This document shows positions 8,477 through 18,165 of a stretch of 29,528 nt of DNA, in pieces. The position numbers were made by a program, and so were the translations under genes. The notes beneath the pieces were generated by a model. The model did not search any database and was not told where the DNA came from. It was given only the letters and a program-made list of their open reading frames with translations. Within the stretch, counting starts at the first letter, position 1. Every line of letters begins with the position of its first letter. The stretch lies in contig NPFB01000147.1 of assembly GCA_014084085.1 (NCBI GenBank), forward strand, positions 1 through 29,528. The letters run 5' to 3'. The stretch comes from Hondaea fermentalgiana. Its lineage: Eukaryota; Sar; Bigyra; Thraustochytrida; Thraustochytriidae.

Positions 8477-9310
8477 GATGCCGTAACGCGCTTATGATAA
8501 TTTTCTTTTGTGTTTCATGCCAGCCATTTTTGGTCTCTTTGTTCTTGAACAATCACTCGCCGACGAGTCGGAAGCCAACATTCCAAAGCTTTGCCCTTCA
8601 CGGACGCGAAGACAATTTCTGCTCTCCTGATTGAATAACACAAAGTAGTCCAGCATGTCGATGGCAGAGAATGTGAGAGCGCACGAAAGACTGCTATATT
8701 TTTCTTTCTACGTTCGTTGTATATTTTCCTCGCTCGAATCGCTCCAAGTGTTGACAAATCTTAGCATTCCGCCATTCATTTTCTGAAATCTTTGTTTTAC
8801 AAAGGATCCATCCTCATTTGCAAACGAGCGTTCCTTGTCCTCATTGGAGGTCTGTTTTATTTTTCCTTGCAAAGTAACGAAGAAGCGCTTCTTGTTCTTT
8901 CTTGCTTGCCCTCCCTCAAAGTGAAGAGAAATGAAGAGACGGCGCTCGATCGGAAGTCGGCAATACAAGTGAATAATGTTGGCTACAAATGAAGAATACC
9001 ACGAAGTGCCCCCAAAGGCCAAGCAAGCAAGCAAGCAAGCAAGCAAAGGCAAACAGTACACATTAAGACCTTGCTGGCTCTGCGACCGCTGGTGCTCCCA
9101 GCGCGACGTCGCAGCATCCGCGTTTGCTGCGTCGCGGTCGCCTGCGCCGCCTTGTGCTGCTCGGTGAGCGGCGCCTTCCACAGCCGGCTGACTCTACGAC
9201 TTACAGTCAAGATCGTAGAGTCTGACGGCAACGACGACGACGACGACGAGGAGGACGAGGACGACGAGGACGACGAAGAAGAGGAAAGGAAAGAAGAAAA
9301 GAGCGCAGAT
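8477..9310. other. Intergenic region before the PH protein gene
   Basis: This spacer holds the 3' end of the channel gene and the promoter of the next gene. Base composition drops towards AT in 8480-8990. An (AAGC)6 array sits at 9021-9044. From about 9229 to 9300 a GAC/GAG-rich tract encodes an acidic run in the same frame as the next gene's first exon. I see no other supported gene; short open frames on both strands here lack protein character or ATG starts. Confidence 0.5.
9021..9044. repeat. (AAGC)6 microsatellite
   Basis: Six perfect AAGC units, identical in unit and number to 2040-2063. They lie about 270 nt upstream of the proposed start of the PH protein gene. Confidence 0.95.
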
Positions 9311-12276
9311 ATGCAGAGCGACGCAAGAGGTTCCCGGACTGGGCAACAAGCCCAGTCTTCGGATGCTCTCTCAGTGACAGCCTTCAAGCAGTCGCTTCTT
9401 GCCGCTCGTGGACTTAGAGTCCCATTCACAAAGTAGGTTCGCGCGCAGCTCCAGCGGCTCGCGTATTACGAGACCGCAGAGAACGCAAACTTCCTGCTTC
9501 ACTGCTCGAAATGAGAAACATGACGAACTAACAAGCCAGACCGGCTGCTACCTTTGCGTTACCCAGAGGCTTGCGTAAAAAAACAAACGCAAAGAGGCAA
9601 TGGATCGAGGCTGGCGTCAGTGCTGACGGCTTGTGTCTGCTACGATTTTATAGGAATGAGCACGACGCAAAGCATGTTGGTGAGTTCAACGTAATGGGCC
9701 AAGAAATCTGGATTGAGGGATTCGAGGACGCCAAGCTCGACCCCGTTTATCCTTATTGCATTTCACTTGAAGGCACACATCTGAAGCGAAAGGATTACAA
9801 GGAAGTCGGTGCGCCTCTCATTCTCTTTACCTCGACACATCGTGAACAGAGAATTATGATCAATGCCCTAATGGCGCTCGTTGCCTCATCGCTCTCAAGC
9901 GGTCTCTGCAAGTTTACCGCGCAGGTGCGTGATACATTCCCCGCTCGCTTAAGAAGCGCTTCTAGCGCGACGGATCCGGACGTTCGATCCGTTCGCAGCG
10001 ACCAGAGCGGGTCTTCGATGGGATCGTTGCGCAAACGTCTTCAAATTCGTAGTGCGCTCCCAACCTTTGGTCGTCGAAAACGCAGCTCTGCAACAGCAGC
10101 TGCTGCTGTCGCATCCAAAGGTGACACTGCCAGCGTGGGCTCGTACGAGCTGAATCGTCACACGAGCGTCCCTAGCAATCCATCACGGTCGCGCTCGCCA
10201 TCGTACAGCGTTGTGGACGTAATGGAGGATGGCGCTCGCCAGAACCCAGGACCACGTGAAACGGAATATCTGCGAACGGCTGTCCAATGCTGTCGCTTTC
10301 TCTTTGACTGTAGAGGTCTCGCCATGGAAGAGCTATTCTGCCCTCTTGAAGGAAATGCCAAGGATCAGGCAGAAGAACTCAAAATTCAGTTTTCTGGTCA
10401 AGGCCGGCGCCCGAGTCTCCGCGGTTGTACAATAAACGTCGTCTCTGATCTTTTCACATGGGCGCTAAGCAGGCTCGATCCAGGACTTTTGCCCGACAAT
10501 GTTTTCTATCGCTATCAAATCGCAATTGACAAACTCACAAGTCTCGATTTGGATAAGGCCCATTCTCATGCAACAGCACAAGCTGCCGCGCGAATCGTTG
10601 CATCTCTCTCAATCGAACGTGCATACGTGCTGCGAGACGTTGTCGCGCTCTATGGGTCTGTGGCGAGGACAGAAGCAGACCGAGCACGCTTCTGTCGTCT
10701 CATCGCTGGTCTCGTTGTGAATTCTCTCCGGGCATATGTGCGAAGTACCCCAGACGCCCCGTATGGAGCTCTTGAACCAGGTTACATCGAGTCTTTCCGC
10801 ATTTTGATCGATACTCTTGAGTCCAAGCTTATCGGTGAGCCCATCTTTGAAAAGGTTTTGTCAGGGTATTCCGCGGTGGAGCGCGTGGAGCGGCTGTGCA
10901 GCGATCTCCCGACGAGTTGGGCTCTACCCGCTTCCGAGAAATCCTTTTCTGCAGCAAACGATCAAGATTTCGAAATTCAAGATGGCTCCACGTCTGATCC
11001 TCTGGCCGATGGCAAGCTCAAAGGACTTGCAGACGCCTTGCCCGCCCGATGGAATGAGGACTTCGACGAGCCGTCCACGGACACAAAAAAAGACGATAGC
11101 GTGGCGAGCGACGTGCGATCTCGTACCGATGACGAGGAGACCAAGACCACCGGAACTCACGACGCCATGAAGCATCAGAGCGGGCAGCCAGATTTTGAGC
11201 ATGGGGCGTCCAGCATGTCCGATATTGCCACCGCGTTAGACATGGAACCTCCGGAAGAGCTTGAGATCTCGCAAGCGGCAGGCAAGCTTCCTTCAAAGCA
11301 GGACAGCGAAGCACGTCAACGTGTGCGGTTACCTCGTGGCGAACTGCCCGATCCTCTTGCTAACGCCGTCACAGAGATCAAGCAGCTTCAACATACGGAA
11401 TCCCTGGCGTTGGCTCAGCTTGGTGGACCCGGAGCAGTCCCCGAAACAGTCGAACGTGAGAGTTTTGATGCGTCGGCAGAAGAGGATAAGCGAACGAAGA
11501 ACATCAAGCGGATCATCAAGTGGTACAAGTCTCGTCTTGCGCTCGCGCCAGATGCGCAGAATGCGGACCTTTGGCAGCAGGAAATTCGCGCGCTGGAAGA
11601 AGAATTGAACCTTTTGGAGCAAGGCAAAGATCCTCATTGCAGCATGACCACAACGGACGCCTCATCCGAGGTTGTCAAGCATGTTTCTGCATTGTGGCAA
11701 CGTTGCAAGGAAAGCACCGCGGACGCGCTTATTCGGAGGCGGAGTGACCCTCTACGAAGAGGGCCCGGCGTCGCTTTTGACGAACAAGGCAAGATGGAAG
11801 CAGACGTATATTTGTCTCGGCCCATGGCTGCGCTCGATGATTCGGACGAGCTATTACAGAAAGTATACCTGGACTCGGCTGCACTCCAGCAACATTATAA
11901 ATCAAAGTCGCCGTCGACTGTCGATTCTTTGCTCATGGATATGCTCGAGGAGTTGACACAATTGCGGCTCGAGGTCAATGAGTACCAGCGCGGGGTCGTA
12001 CAACGCACAGAGGAAAAAGCTCGCGAGTTTAAAGCCCGTTTCCACCGCGATGCCGCGAAGAAGGGCACGGCCATCCGCCAACAGACTCGCTCACCATTTG
12101 TCCCCGGGGACAAGAAGCCAAACAAAGATGAAGCACGACCCGTTGCATCTCGCGCACAAGACCAACAACTGCCATCAACGCCGCCGACGCCGCCGCAGCA
12201 GCAGCAGCAGCAAGCTGGCACTTCTATTTGGTCACGCTTCATCAATAGTGGGGCTCCATCTCCACCATCAATGTGA
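9311..12276 (+). CDS. PH and RhoGAP-like domain protein (GAP probably inactive), one intron
   Basis: I read this as exons 9311-9432 and 9567-12276, giving 943 aa. Exon 1 supplies the start of a PH domain (AFKQSLLAARGLRV), which continues after splicing as KKTNAKRQW...GLCLLRFYR and ends near residue 150 with a helix. A Ser/Arg-rich linker follows. Residues about 280-400 resemble a RhoGAP domain: a CRFLFDCRGLAMEELF segment where active family members read GIFR, then a segment like the LPEPL region (RLDPGLLP). Cys299 stands where the catalytic arginine finger is expected, so GAP activity is unlikely. The C-terminal half is mostly low complexity with one charged helical stretch (about 650-710) and a Gln run near the end (PPQQQQQQ). 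The second exon alone has no ATG before 9694, which would cut the PH domain, supporting the intron. The true 5' end is uncertain because the frame is open upstream of 9311 through an acidic tract. A membrane or Rho-signalling scaffold role is inference. Confidence 0.68.
9433..9566 (+). other. Inferred spliceosomal intron (134 nt)
   Basis: The donor is AAA|GTAGGT at 9433 and the acceptor is ACCCAG at 9561-9566. A branch-point-like CTAAC at 9528-9532 lies about 35 nt before the acceptor. Removal joins two frames in matching phase (two bases, then one), rebuilds a lysine codon and removes the in-frame TAG at 9434-9436. The result is a continuous PH domain. Confidence 0.75.
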
Positions 12277-12576
12277 TTCTTACATTAAGGCAAATGAAAA
12301 AGATCCGTTAACGAAATCACTTCTCAGCTCAGTCTCAGTAGTAGAGTGTACATGAGTTGCTTGATTCTGTATTGATCAATGAACGAAGGAACGAATGAAT
12401 GAATGAACATGCCCACCCCACGGCACCATCTCACCAGTCTGCAATCTATATGGTCATGTTTGCCCCTGGTTGATCCGATCCGTCTGGCTCTGCCTTGCAA
12501 GACTCCCCATCGCTTGACCCTTCCGGTTTCTACGTAGTAATCGTAGTAACAAGTTTAGTAACAAGTTGAATTCTCC
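12277..12576. other. Spacer between PH protein and methyltransferase genes
   Basis: These 300 bp lie between two genes in the same direction. They contain GAATGAAT-type short repeats near 12390-12405 and TAGTAACAAG repeated just before the next start (about 12544-12565). I see no gene or clear promoter element. Confidence 0.5.
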
Positions 12577-13467
12577 ATGACAGAGGAAGCGAAAGTCCCA
12601 CGTCTTGCGAAGAGTCGTGACCAACGAGCTCATGTAGCGGATCACATAGGAAATGGAGCTGGCCCGGCAAGCGAGAGCACGGAGGGCTCACTAAAACACC
12701 ATCACCTGCAGCAGCTTCGGCGTAGGTCTTCCCGGAAAGATCAGCTTTCGGCGAGAAGACGGAAGAGCAGTCGGGCCAGTAGCAGCGCACGGGAAGAAAG
12801 TCTGGAGCAACGAATTCTGCCAGGATTTCGCAAAGTGCTGCCAAACTATGCGACAGATGCCTCACTCTGGGACAAGAGTCATGAGGATGAAATTGAATTT
12901 GACAAGGTTGACGCGTGCCATCCTTCGTATTGCTCGGCGGATGTGCTGAAAGATATACTTGGGAGCTTCATTCAGGTTCATCATCGCGTGTTAGAGCTCG
13001 GCTGCGGACTGACCCCGCTGTCACCTCTTATCAAGACAAGTGTCGGCGCGCATCACGTGCTTTGCACAGATGCAAGCGCCTTTGCAATCCACATACTCGG
13101 TCAAAAGTTTGGCAAGCTTAATCCGCCTGTGCACTTTGCGCGTCTCGATGTGCGTGTGCTAAAGGAGAGCCTAGAGGCGCTGCCAGCACCTGACGGATTC
13201 GAAGACCACGCGCCGCCCTTTGACGCCATTGTGTCCAAAGGTCTGGTGGATTGCATTTGCACAATGGGTCAGAGCGTGCATGAATTGAAGCGCTTTTTCC
13301 GACGGGTGCGGGCAATCCTTCGGACGGGTGGAACATATCTCTTTGTCACGAATGTGAGCTCTCGACTTCGAACAGATCACCTTGACCTGTCCCAATGGAC
13401 CTTTGAATCCCATAGCGTCGAGACCAGCGAGCAACACGTCCATGCCGTGATTTGCACTGCAATTTGA
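12577..13467 (+). CDS. Class I SAM-dependent methyltransferase, METTL13/EEF1A-KMT-like
   Basis: This 296 aa protein has a basic, Ser/Arg-rich N-terminal 75 residues that look disordered, followed by a seven-beta-strand methyltransferase domain. SAM-binding motif I is VLELGCG at 138-144. An acidic strand end (LCTDAS) follows, then FDAIVSKGLVD in the motif IV position and a late strand ILRTGGTYLFVTN. The D-x-x-x-x-K-G-x-x-D pattern is typical of the METTL13/EEF1AKMT4-like group, several of which methylate lysine or the N-terminus of elongation factor 1A. The substrate here is inference. The start ATG at 12577 is the first in frame. The protein is close in size to EEF1AKMT4 and much shorter than two-domain METTL13. 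Its 3' end faces the MRH lectin gene with 142 bp between stops. Confidence 0.8.
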   Translation: MTEEAKVPRLAKSRDQRAHVADHIGNGAGPASESTEGSLKHHHLQQLRRRSSRKDQLSARRRKSSRASSSAREESLEQRILPGFRKVLPNYATDASLWDKSHEDEIEFDKVDACHPSYCSADVLKDILGSFIQVHHRVLELGCGLTPLSPLIKTSVGAHHVLCTDASAFAIHILGQKFGKLNPPVHFARLDVRVLKESLEALPAPDGFEDHAPPFDAIVSKGLVDCICTMGQSVHELKRFFRRVRAILRTGGTYLFVTNVSSRLRTDHLDLSQWTFESHSVETSEQHVHAVICTAI

Positions 13468-13609
13468 ACAAGAAAGAAGAAAGGAGGGGCGGTGTCAGAA
13501 CAAAAGGAGCATTGCATGCAATAAGTACAAAAACGTGAAGAGCCATTTCCTTTTGAGCCCTGCCAGGCTTACCAGACCAAGAACCAAACGTGGCAAAAAC
13601 AGCACGGTT

Positions 13610-15069
13610 TCAAGCGTCTTCAGTAAAGGCATCCCGCGGAAGACAATGCAGACGCGCAAGAATGCCTCTTGCGCGAGACTCCTGGTCACTAAAAAAGGGG
13701 TGCGAGCAAACCAAAGGAGTCTGTACCTTGACAACGTAAAAGCATGTGGGGCTCTCCGTGATGGAAATGATGGAGGTTGTCACGCTTGATGCGATGGCCG
13801 CTGCTGACACGGCAGCCGGTAAAGCGGATATTGGCTCGGAAGAGCTGCACATAAAGTGGATCTCTGCAGCTCGCTCATTGGAACGAAGATCGCACGGCGT
13901 CCCGCCTGTATACTTTTGCAAAAAGTAAGGACGATTCGTATGCCGGTCGGTGACGAGGACTTGTTCCTTGTCCTGGAGCTCGATGTTGGCTGCTTCGTCA
14001 AATTTGCCAAGCACATACTCTGTGGATCGTCCATCCTTGGTCTGATGGAACTGGCGGAGGTACTGTCCGATGCAAAGCTCGTACGTCCACCAGCCCTCAG
14101 CGCGCTGAAAACACTCGCCTTGAAGCGGGGCGAGGAGTTGCTGCGCCTGCCACTCGACACTTGAAGAGCAAGCGAGCGTGGAGAAGACGACAATCTCATA
14201 CATGTGGGTCTTTGGTTCGCTGATGGCGTCGACGACGAGATCAGCGCCGACGTCACGACGACATTTAATGGTGAGTTTCGTTTGTCTGCCGTCAGACCCA
14301 CCCGAGAAGTGCTGCACCCAGTCAGCTTCGCCATCCTTATTGGTTTGACGCTCCATAGCCTGGTAGCTGCCTAGATGAAAGGAAATTGTGGCTGTCTTGT
14401 GTTCGTAGTGGTTCTGCTCGATGCGATCGAAGGGGCACACGACAAAAGTCCAGTACTTGGCCCTTTTGGGGACGCACTTGCCCCGTAGACTCTCCAAATT
14501 TGCCTGGATTTCCTTGAAAGACGAGCCCGCGTCCTCCTCCCCGCCGTCGGTGGTTGTGTCATTGGTGCGCGTTCCCGTAGCGGCCTTTCGAATTTCTTGC
14601 GATGGAAAACAGACAAAGGCATCGCCACTCGCAGAAGACATGGGCTGTTTGTTGAATTATTACGAGGGACCATGACGCGAAGAAAATGTGCGATATGCAG
14701 CGTGTGCCAGAAAGGTGAGCATGGTGTTCATCGAAAAGCAGTGACGCTCAGCAGCTTTGGGGATCAACTTACCATTTTTAGGCTGAGGTCGACGCCATCC
14801 CCGACGCTTTGCAGCGATTGTAAGTCCGCATGGACCTCAATGACCTGCGTAACGGCGCGCTCTGTTTCGAGTGGGGAGACAATGCGTCCTGCATTGGCAG
14901 TCTCTGGCTTCCACGAGATCCTCGGTGCACGCACTTCTGCGGCCTCGCGCGTGTCGTGCCCGATCTCATTACTGCCAGCCTCTTGCGCAGTCTCTACTTT
15001 CGCAGCAGCAAGACGAAGGAGCGCTAGCACAGAGACGAGCGCAAGCACCTGCCAGGGCCCTCTTCTCAT
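13610..15069 (-). CDS. ER lectin with two MRH domains, erlectin/OS-9-like, one intron
   Basis: I read this as exon 1 15069-14773 and exon 2 14644-13610, giving 443 aa. Exon 1 encodes a clear signal peptide (MRRGPW then VLALVSVLALLRLAAA) and a linker. Exon 2 holds two mannose-6-phosphate-receptor-homology domains. MRH1 is about 154-262, with candidate sugar-binding Gln176, Arg219, Glu242 and Tyr248. MRH2 is about 275-412, with the double-tryptophan motif WWTYELC at 284-290 and Gln297, Arg357, Glu396 and Tyr402. WW plus Q/R/E/Y is the signature by which OS-9 binds trimmed mannose arms during ER-associated degradation; two MRH domains are typical of erlectin (XTP3-B), which is close in length. 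MRH2 carries an Ala/Ser-rich insertion at about 372-390. No KDEL-type tail is seen. Role in ER glycoprotein quality control is inferred from the family. Confidence 0.82.
14645..14772 (-). other. Inferred spliceosomal intron (128 nt)
   Basis: In the gene sense the donor is ATG|GTAAGT with its first base at 14772, and the acceptor ends AACAG at 14645. The intron is phase 0. Unspliced reading hits TGA two codons after the exon. Splicing joins the signal-peptide exon to the MRH exon, which otherwise lacks a signal peptide. Confidence 0.8.
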
Positions 15070-16638
15070 CTTGCAGGGTGGTCGCGGCCTCCACCAAGCT
15101 TGCATCGAGACCATCGTTCTCTTTCGTCGTCTTTTTCCTGTTTTGGTTTGTTTTTCACTGTCAATGCAATGTTTCGATGAGCTGATCTCGACGAGTGGCA
15201 TGCATGAGACGGCAGAGATATGGGAACAGGACCGGGAAAGCGGCCATGGGCGCAGGCAGCCTTACTAGGAATCTTCGCCATCGCATACAAGTTCGTCAGT
15301 CATGTGTCGTGCGCCTGTCAAGGACTACTGAAGATCCCAAGACAAAGCGCCAATTAAAGTTTTGCAAAAGCATCTTGGGAAACCTGTCTGAATGTTCGTG
15401 TTGCTTGGCCAGAGGCGGGCGTAGCACGTTGAGACCATTTCTTATTCCTTTCTCGATCAGGTGCTGTTCGTTGTTAGTTTCTGAGAACGGTGCATGCAAG
15501 AATGTCGACCGTTCGTACATGTCGAAGGTGATCACCGATCCGGATTTTATTCATGAAAATGCAACGCCATATTTATTCGCTTGTTGTACAGAAGAGGTGT
15601 CAAAGGCAGAACGTCTTGTCTTGCCTCGCACAACTCGACGTTCGACTATAGTTAAAGAAAAGCTGGCCCAGAGAATCGTCAATCGAAACATTCCCCTGCG
15701 CAACCCCGGTGCGAACTTCTACTTCGGATCGATGCATTCTTCGTGAGATAATCAAACGCGAGATCAAGATTACTTTCTTCGACCTCGCAGCTTCGATATC
15801 ACCGGATTTCGCTCCTGGAGCCACGCCTGGATTGTAATCAAGAAGAGCTGACATGACTTTATTATGTAGAATTCTCCTTACTTTAATCCTCTCAACGTTC
15901 TCGTTGCGCTTATGAAGGAAGCACTATTTCGCCAGAACTTGCTTCTTCGACAGTTCGGTCACCTCTTTGCGAGAATCCGAGAGCGAGAAGACGGGTCTGC
16001 ACGGTAAAACTCTTTGTAATTTCCTCTTTTCTCTGTGTCTGAAGGATGGAGCGAGGGAGACTCGCACTCCAAAAATACAATGACTTAATTTTTGTTAATT
16101 AACTGGTGATGACAATGAGAACCCGCTCGTCTGTTGCTCAAGACGAGGCTTCTCTCCCTGCAAGGCCAGGAAAGGAATGCTTGCACGAGCCGAGACCGCC
16201 AGCCGGCAAACCTGAAACGTCTCGGCTCTACGTTTCGTAACCCCGTCGTAACTCTCGCAGTTAGTCGATGGATCGATCACTCGTTGTCAATCAATCACTC
16301 AATCAATCAATCGCCGAGTTTCGTCTGCCACTGGTCGTCGCGCATCCCTCGAGGCCCGGGCAGAACGCGCGAGCGCGGCCAGCCCGGCAGCCGGGCCCCG
16401 CGCGCGAAACCCGCGTCGCACGTCGCGACGCGTCGCGGCCAGCGGCAGCCCGCGCCGAGGCCAGACCTCCGGCGCCGCGCGGCGAGACGAGCTGGACGCG
16501 CGCGGGAGCAGGAGAAGGCCTCGGGCGGCGAGGCGAGCCGCGCACGGAGCCCCGTCGCTTCGCAGCGTGCGTGTGCTCGTGGTCGAAAGCGAGAGCGAGA
16601 GCTAGAGCGGGAGCATCGAATTTGTCCCAGGAGCAGAG
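15070..16638. other. Divergent intergenic region without a supported gene
   Basis: This 1.57 kb stretch separates the divergent MRH lectin gene and the gene at 16639. The first two thirds are of moderate G+C with an AT-rich pocket near 16070-16105. The last 300 bp are strongly G+C-rich, as in the other leaders here. AATC-type short repeats lie at about 16286-16312. A 180-codon open frame from an ATG at 15204 to 15746 shows no domain or convincing composition, and I do not call it. Confidence 0.45.
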
Positions 16639-17637
16639 ATGGTCGCCAAGAGGAGCCGCGCCGCGGACCCTGAGAACAAAGCAGGGCACAAGCGCCGCGT
16701 CAAACGCGGACAAGAGACCGAGAAGGGTGGAGATGTCGAGGTCGCAAGTGAAGGAGTCGCGCAGCACTCGACGCAGGGAGCTTCTGCCAGCAGCGAAGCA
16801 ACAGTTTCGACGCAGGAACTCGGGCGGATGTTCGGCTGGCAAGACTCGATCCTCCTCAACTTGCCGTCTGCACAGAGCAAGAAGAGCTCCAGCCCTGACG
16901 TGCTGACAGCAGAAAACGTCGCTGCGATCTCAAAGGCTATGAACACAGCGGTGCACTTGATTGCCTCTAGCCTCTATCCCGGCAATCCCGAATTTGCTAT
17001 TGCGCAAGCTTTTCCGGACACACAAAAGTCCTCTGGATTTGATGACGCCTGCCAGATGATTTCGCAAAAGGCGTCGAAACGATCGGCAGAGGGACGCGTG
17101 GCTCGAGCACTTCTCACGTCGCTCTTGCCGGAGGATGAGCTTGCTGTCCTGCAAGCCAGTGGTAGTCTTCAAGCAAGCGGCCCTGACTTTGCGCGGGAGC
17201 GCCAAGACTATCAGAGCTTGCTCGCTTCCGGCAAGCTCTTGCCGTCTGCCTCTGCATCCTCGTCCTCATCTGCGTCGAAGGCCAAGCCCATAGCATCTAA
17301 AGCTCAGGCCCAAGCGCCGCCGTACGTCACCCCGGAAACGAACGCGAACGTGGAGGCGCTCTCCAAGAAGGACCCTGTGGCCGCTGCGGTATTACTTCCG
17401 AAGACGGGCTCTGGACGCGGTCGCAAAGGAATGGACCCCCAATTTGCCAGTGAGGTTGAGGTGCTTGTCATTGAAAACCCTGGCGTCAAGCCAAAAGAAC
17501 TTGTCCGCATCTTCCACGAGCGCCACCGTGAGCCGAGGCCGGCATCCTTTCCGACCGAGAAGCAGATTCGTGCCAAAATTGCGAACTTCAAAACCAAATA
17601 CAGGCTCGCTGCGCTTGCTCAAGAAAACCAAGAGTAA
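16639..17637 (+). CDS. Uncharacterised basic protein, possible DNA-binding C-terminus
   Basis: I do not recognise this 332 aa intronless protein. The N-terminus is strongly basic (KRSRAADPE, HKRRVKRG), fitting a nuclear localisation signal. Residues about 85-180 are predicted helical with evenly spaced hydrophobics. A Ser/Ala/Lys-rich linker follows (about 210-235). The last 70 residues form a compact charged segment (NPGVKPKELVRIFHERH, then FPTEKQIRAKIANFKTKYR) that looks like a helix-turn-helix or the small domains sometimes found next to transposase-derived proteins. No catalytic motif is visible. The frame begins at the first ATG after a G+C-rich leader, and the even amino-acid composition supports real coding. 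A nuclear role is inference. Confidence 0.65.
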   Translation: MVAKRSRAADPENKAGHKRRVKRGQETEKGGDVEVASEGVAQHSTQGASASSEATVSTQELGRMFGWQDSILLNLPSAQSKKSSSPDVLTAENVAAISKAMNTAVHLIASSLYPGNPEFAIAQAFPDTQKSSGFDDACQMISQKASKRSAEGRVARALLTSLLPEDELAVLQASGSLQASGPDFARERQDYQSLLASGKLLPSASASSSSSASKAKPIASKAQAQAPPYVTPETNANVEALSKKDPVAAAVLLPKTGSGRGRKGMDPQFASEVEVLVIENPGVKPKELVRIFHERHREPRPASFPTEKQIRAKIANFKTKYRLAALAQENQE

Positions 17638-17777
17638 GACAAACAACAGGAGCAAAACCCCCGCATGTCTCTTCAGGAATAGGATGTTGTCGAAGCGCCG
17701 AAACGGTACGCGCTGCATTCATTCATTTGCTTGAATGCTTTGTGGCCGGACTGCGCGCCGCACGCGTTGCCCGCATC

Positions 17778-17837
17778 AGGTTCCCCGAAGGAGCCTTGTT
17801 TCACGTTGACGAGTCGTTTGGCAGGTCGATCAGACCT
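17778..17837. other. Two adjacent small inverted repeats
   Basis: AGGTTCC (17778-17784) pairs with GGAGCCT (17790-17796) around a 5-nt loop, with one G-T pair. AGGTC (17823-17827) pairs with GACCT (17833-17837) around GATCA. They lie about 140-200 nt after the stop of the gene at 16639-17637. Function is unknown. Confidence 0.5.
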
Positions 17838-18127
17838 CGGTCGGAGTAGGTGATGATCATAGGAAATATCACAATTTATCAGGCAGTTGAAATGTTGTTC
17901 GTTGGTTTGTTTGTTTTGCCAAAAGACTCGCTTTCCTTTATCTTTTCCTCTTTATGGACGGACGAACGGACGTGCGGTCGGTCGTTCGGTCGGGGAGAAT
18001 TCCTTGTTTGGCTGGCATCTCAAAACGAAAAGCTTGCGTTGATACTTGCCTTGGTGTTGAAGAGAAGAGGAGCGAGTTTTCGTGGGCGTTTCCTTGGAAA
18101 AAGCAGGGAAAAGAGGCTTTGTCTTTA

Positions 18128-18165
18128 TTGACTCAGTCAAGAGCGCACACGGCAACATTGACTCA
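18128..18165. promoter_or_regulatory. Two AP-1/bZIP-type TGACTCA sites
   Basis: TGACTCA occurs at 18129-18135, inside the near-perfect palindrome TTGACTCAGTCAA (18128-18140), and again at 18159-18165, exactly 30 bp later. It is the classic recognition sequence of many bZIP dimers. The location between two convergent genes is odd for a promoter element. Confidence 0.3.

Noticed and set aside
8708..9181. Minus-strand open frame of about 157 codons
   Set aside because: It has no ATG at its start, reads through the AAGC array and has no recognisable protein character.
15204..15746. 180-codon plus-strand open frame
   Set aside because: No domain, biased and cysteine-scattered composition, and overlapping open frames on the minus strand. 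An open frame of this size could occur by chance in a window this long.
16104..16220. Possible C/D-box snoRNA (GTGATGA near 16107, CTGA near 16214)
   Set aside because: No terminal stem pairs the flanks, internal boxes are not evident, and such short boxes occur by chance.
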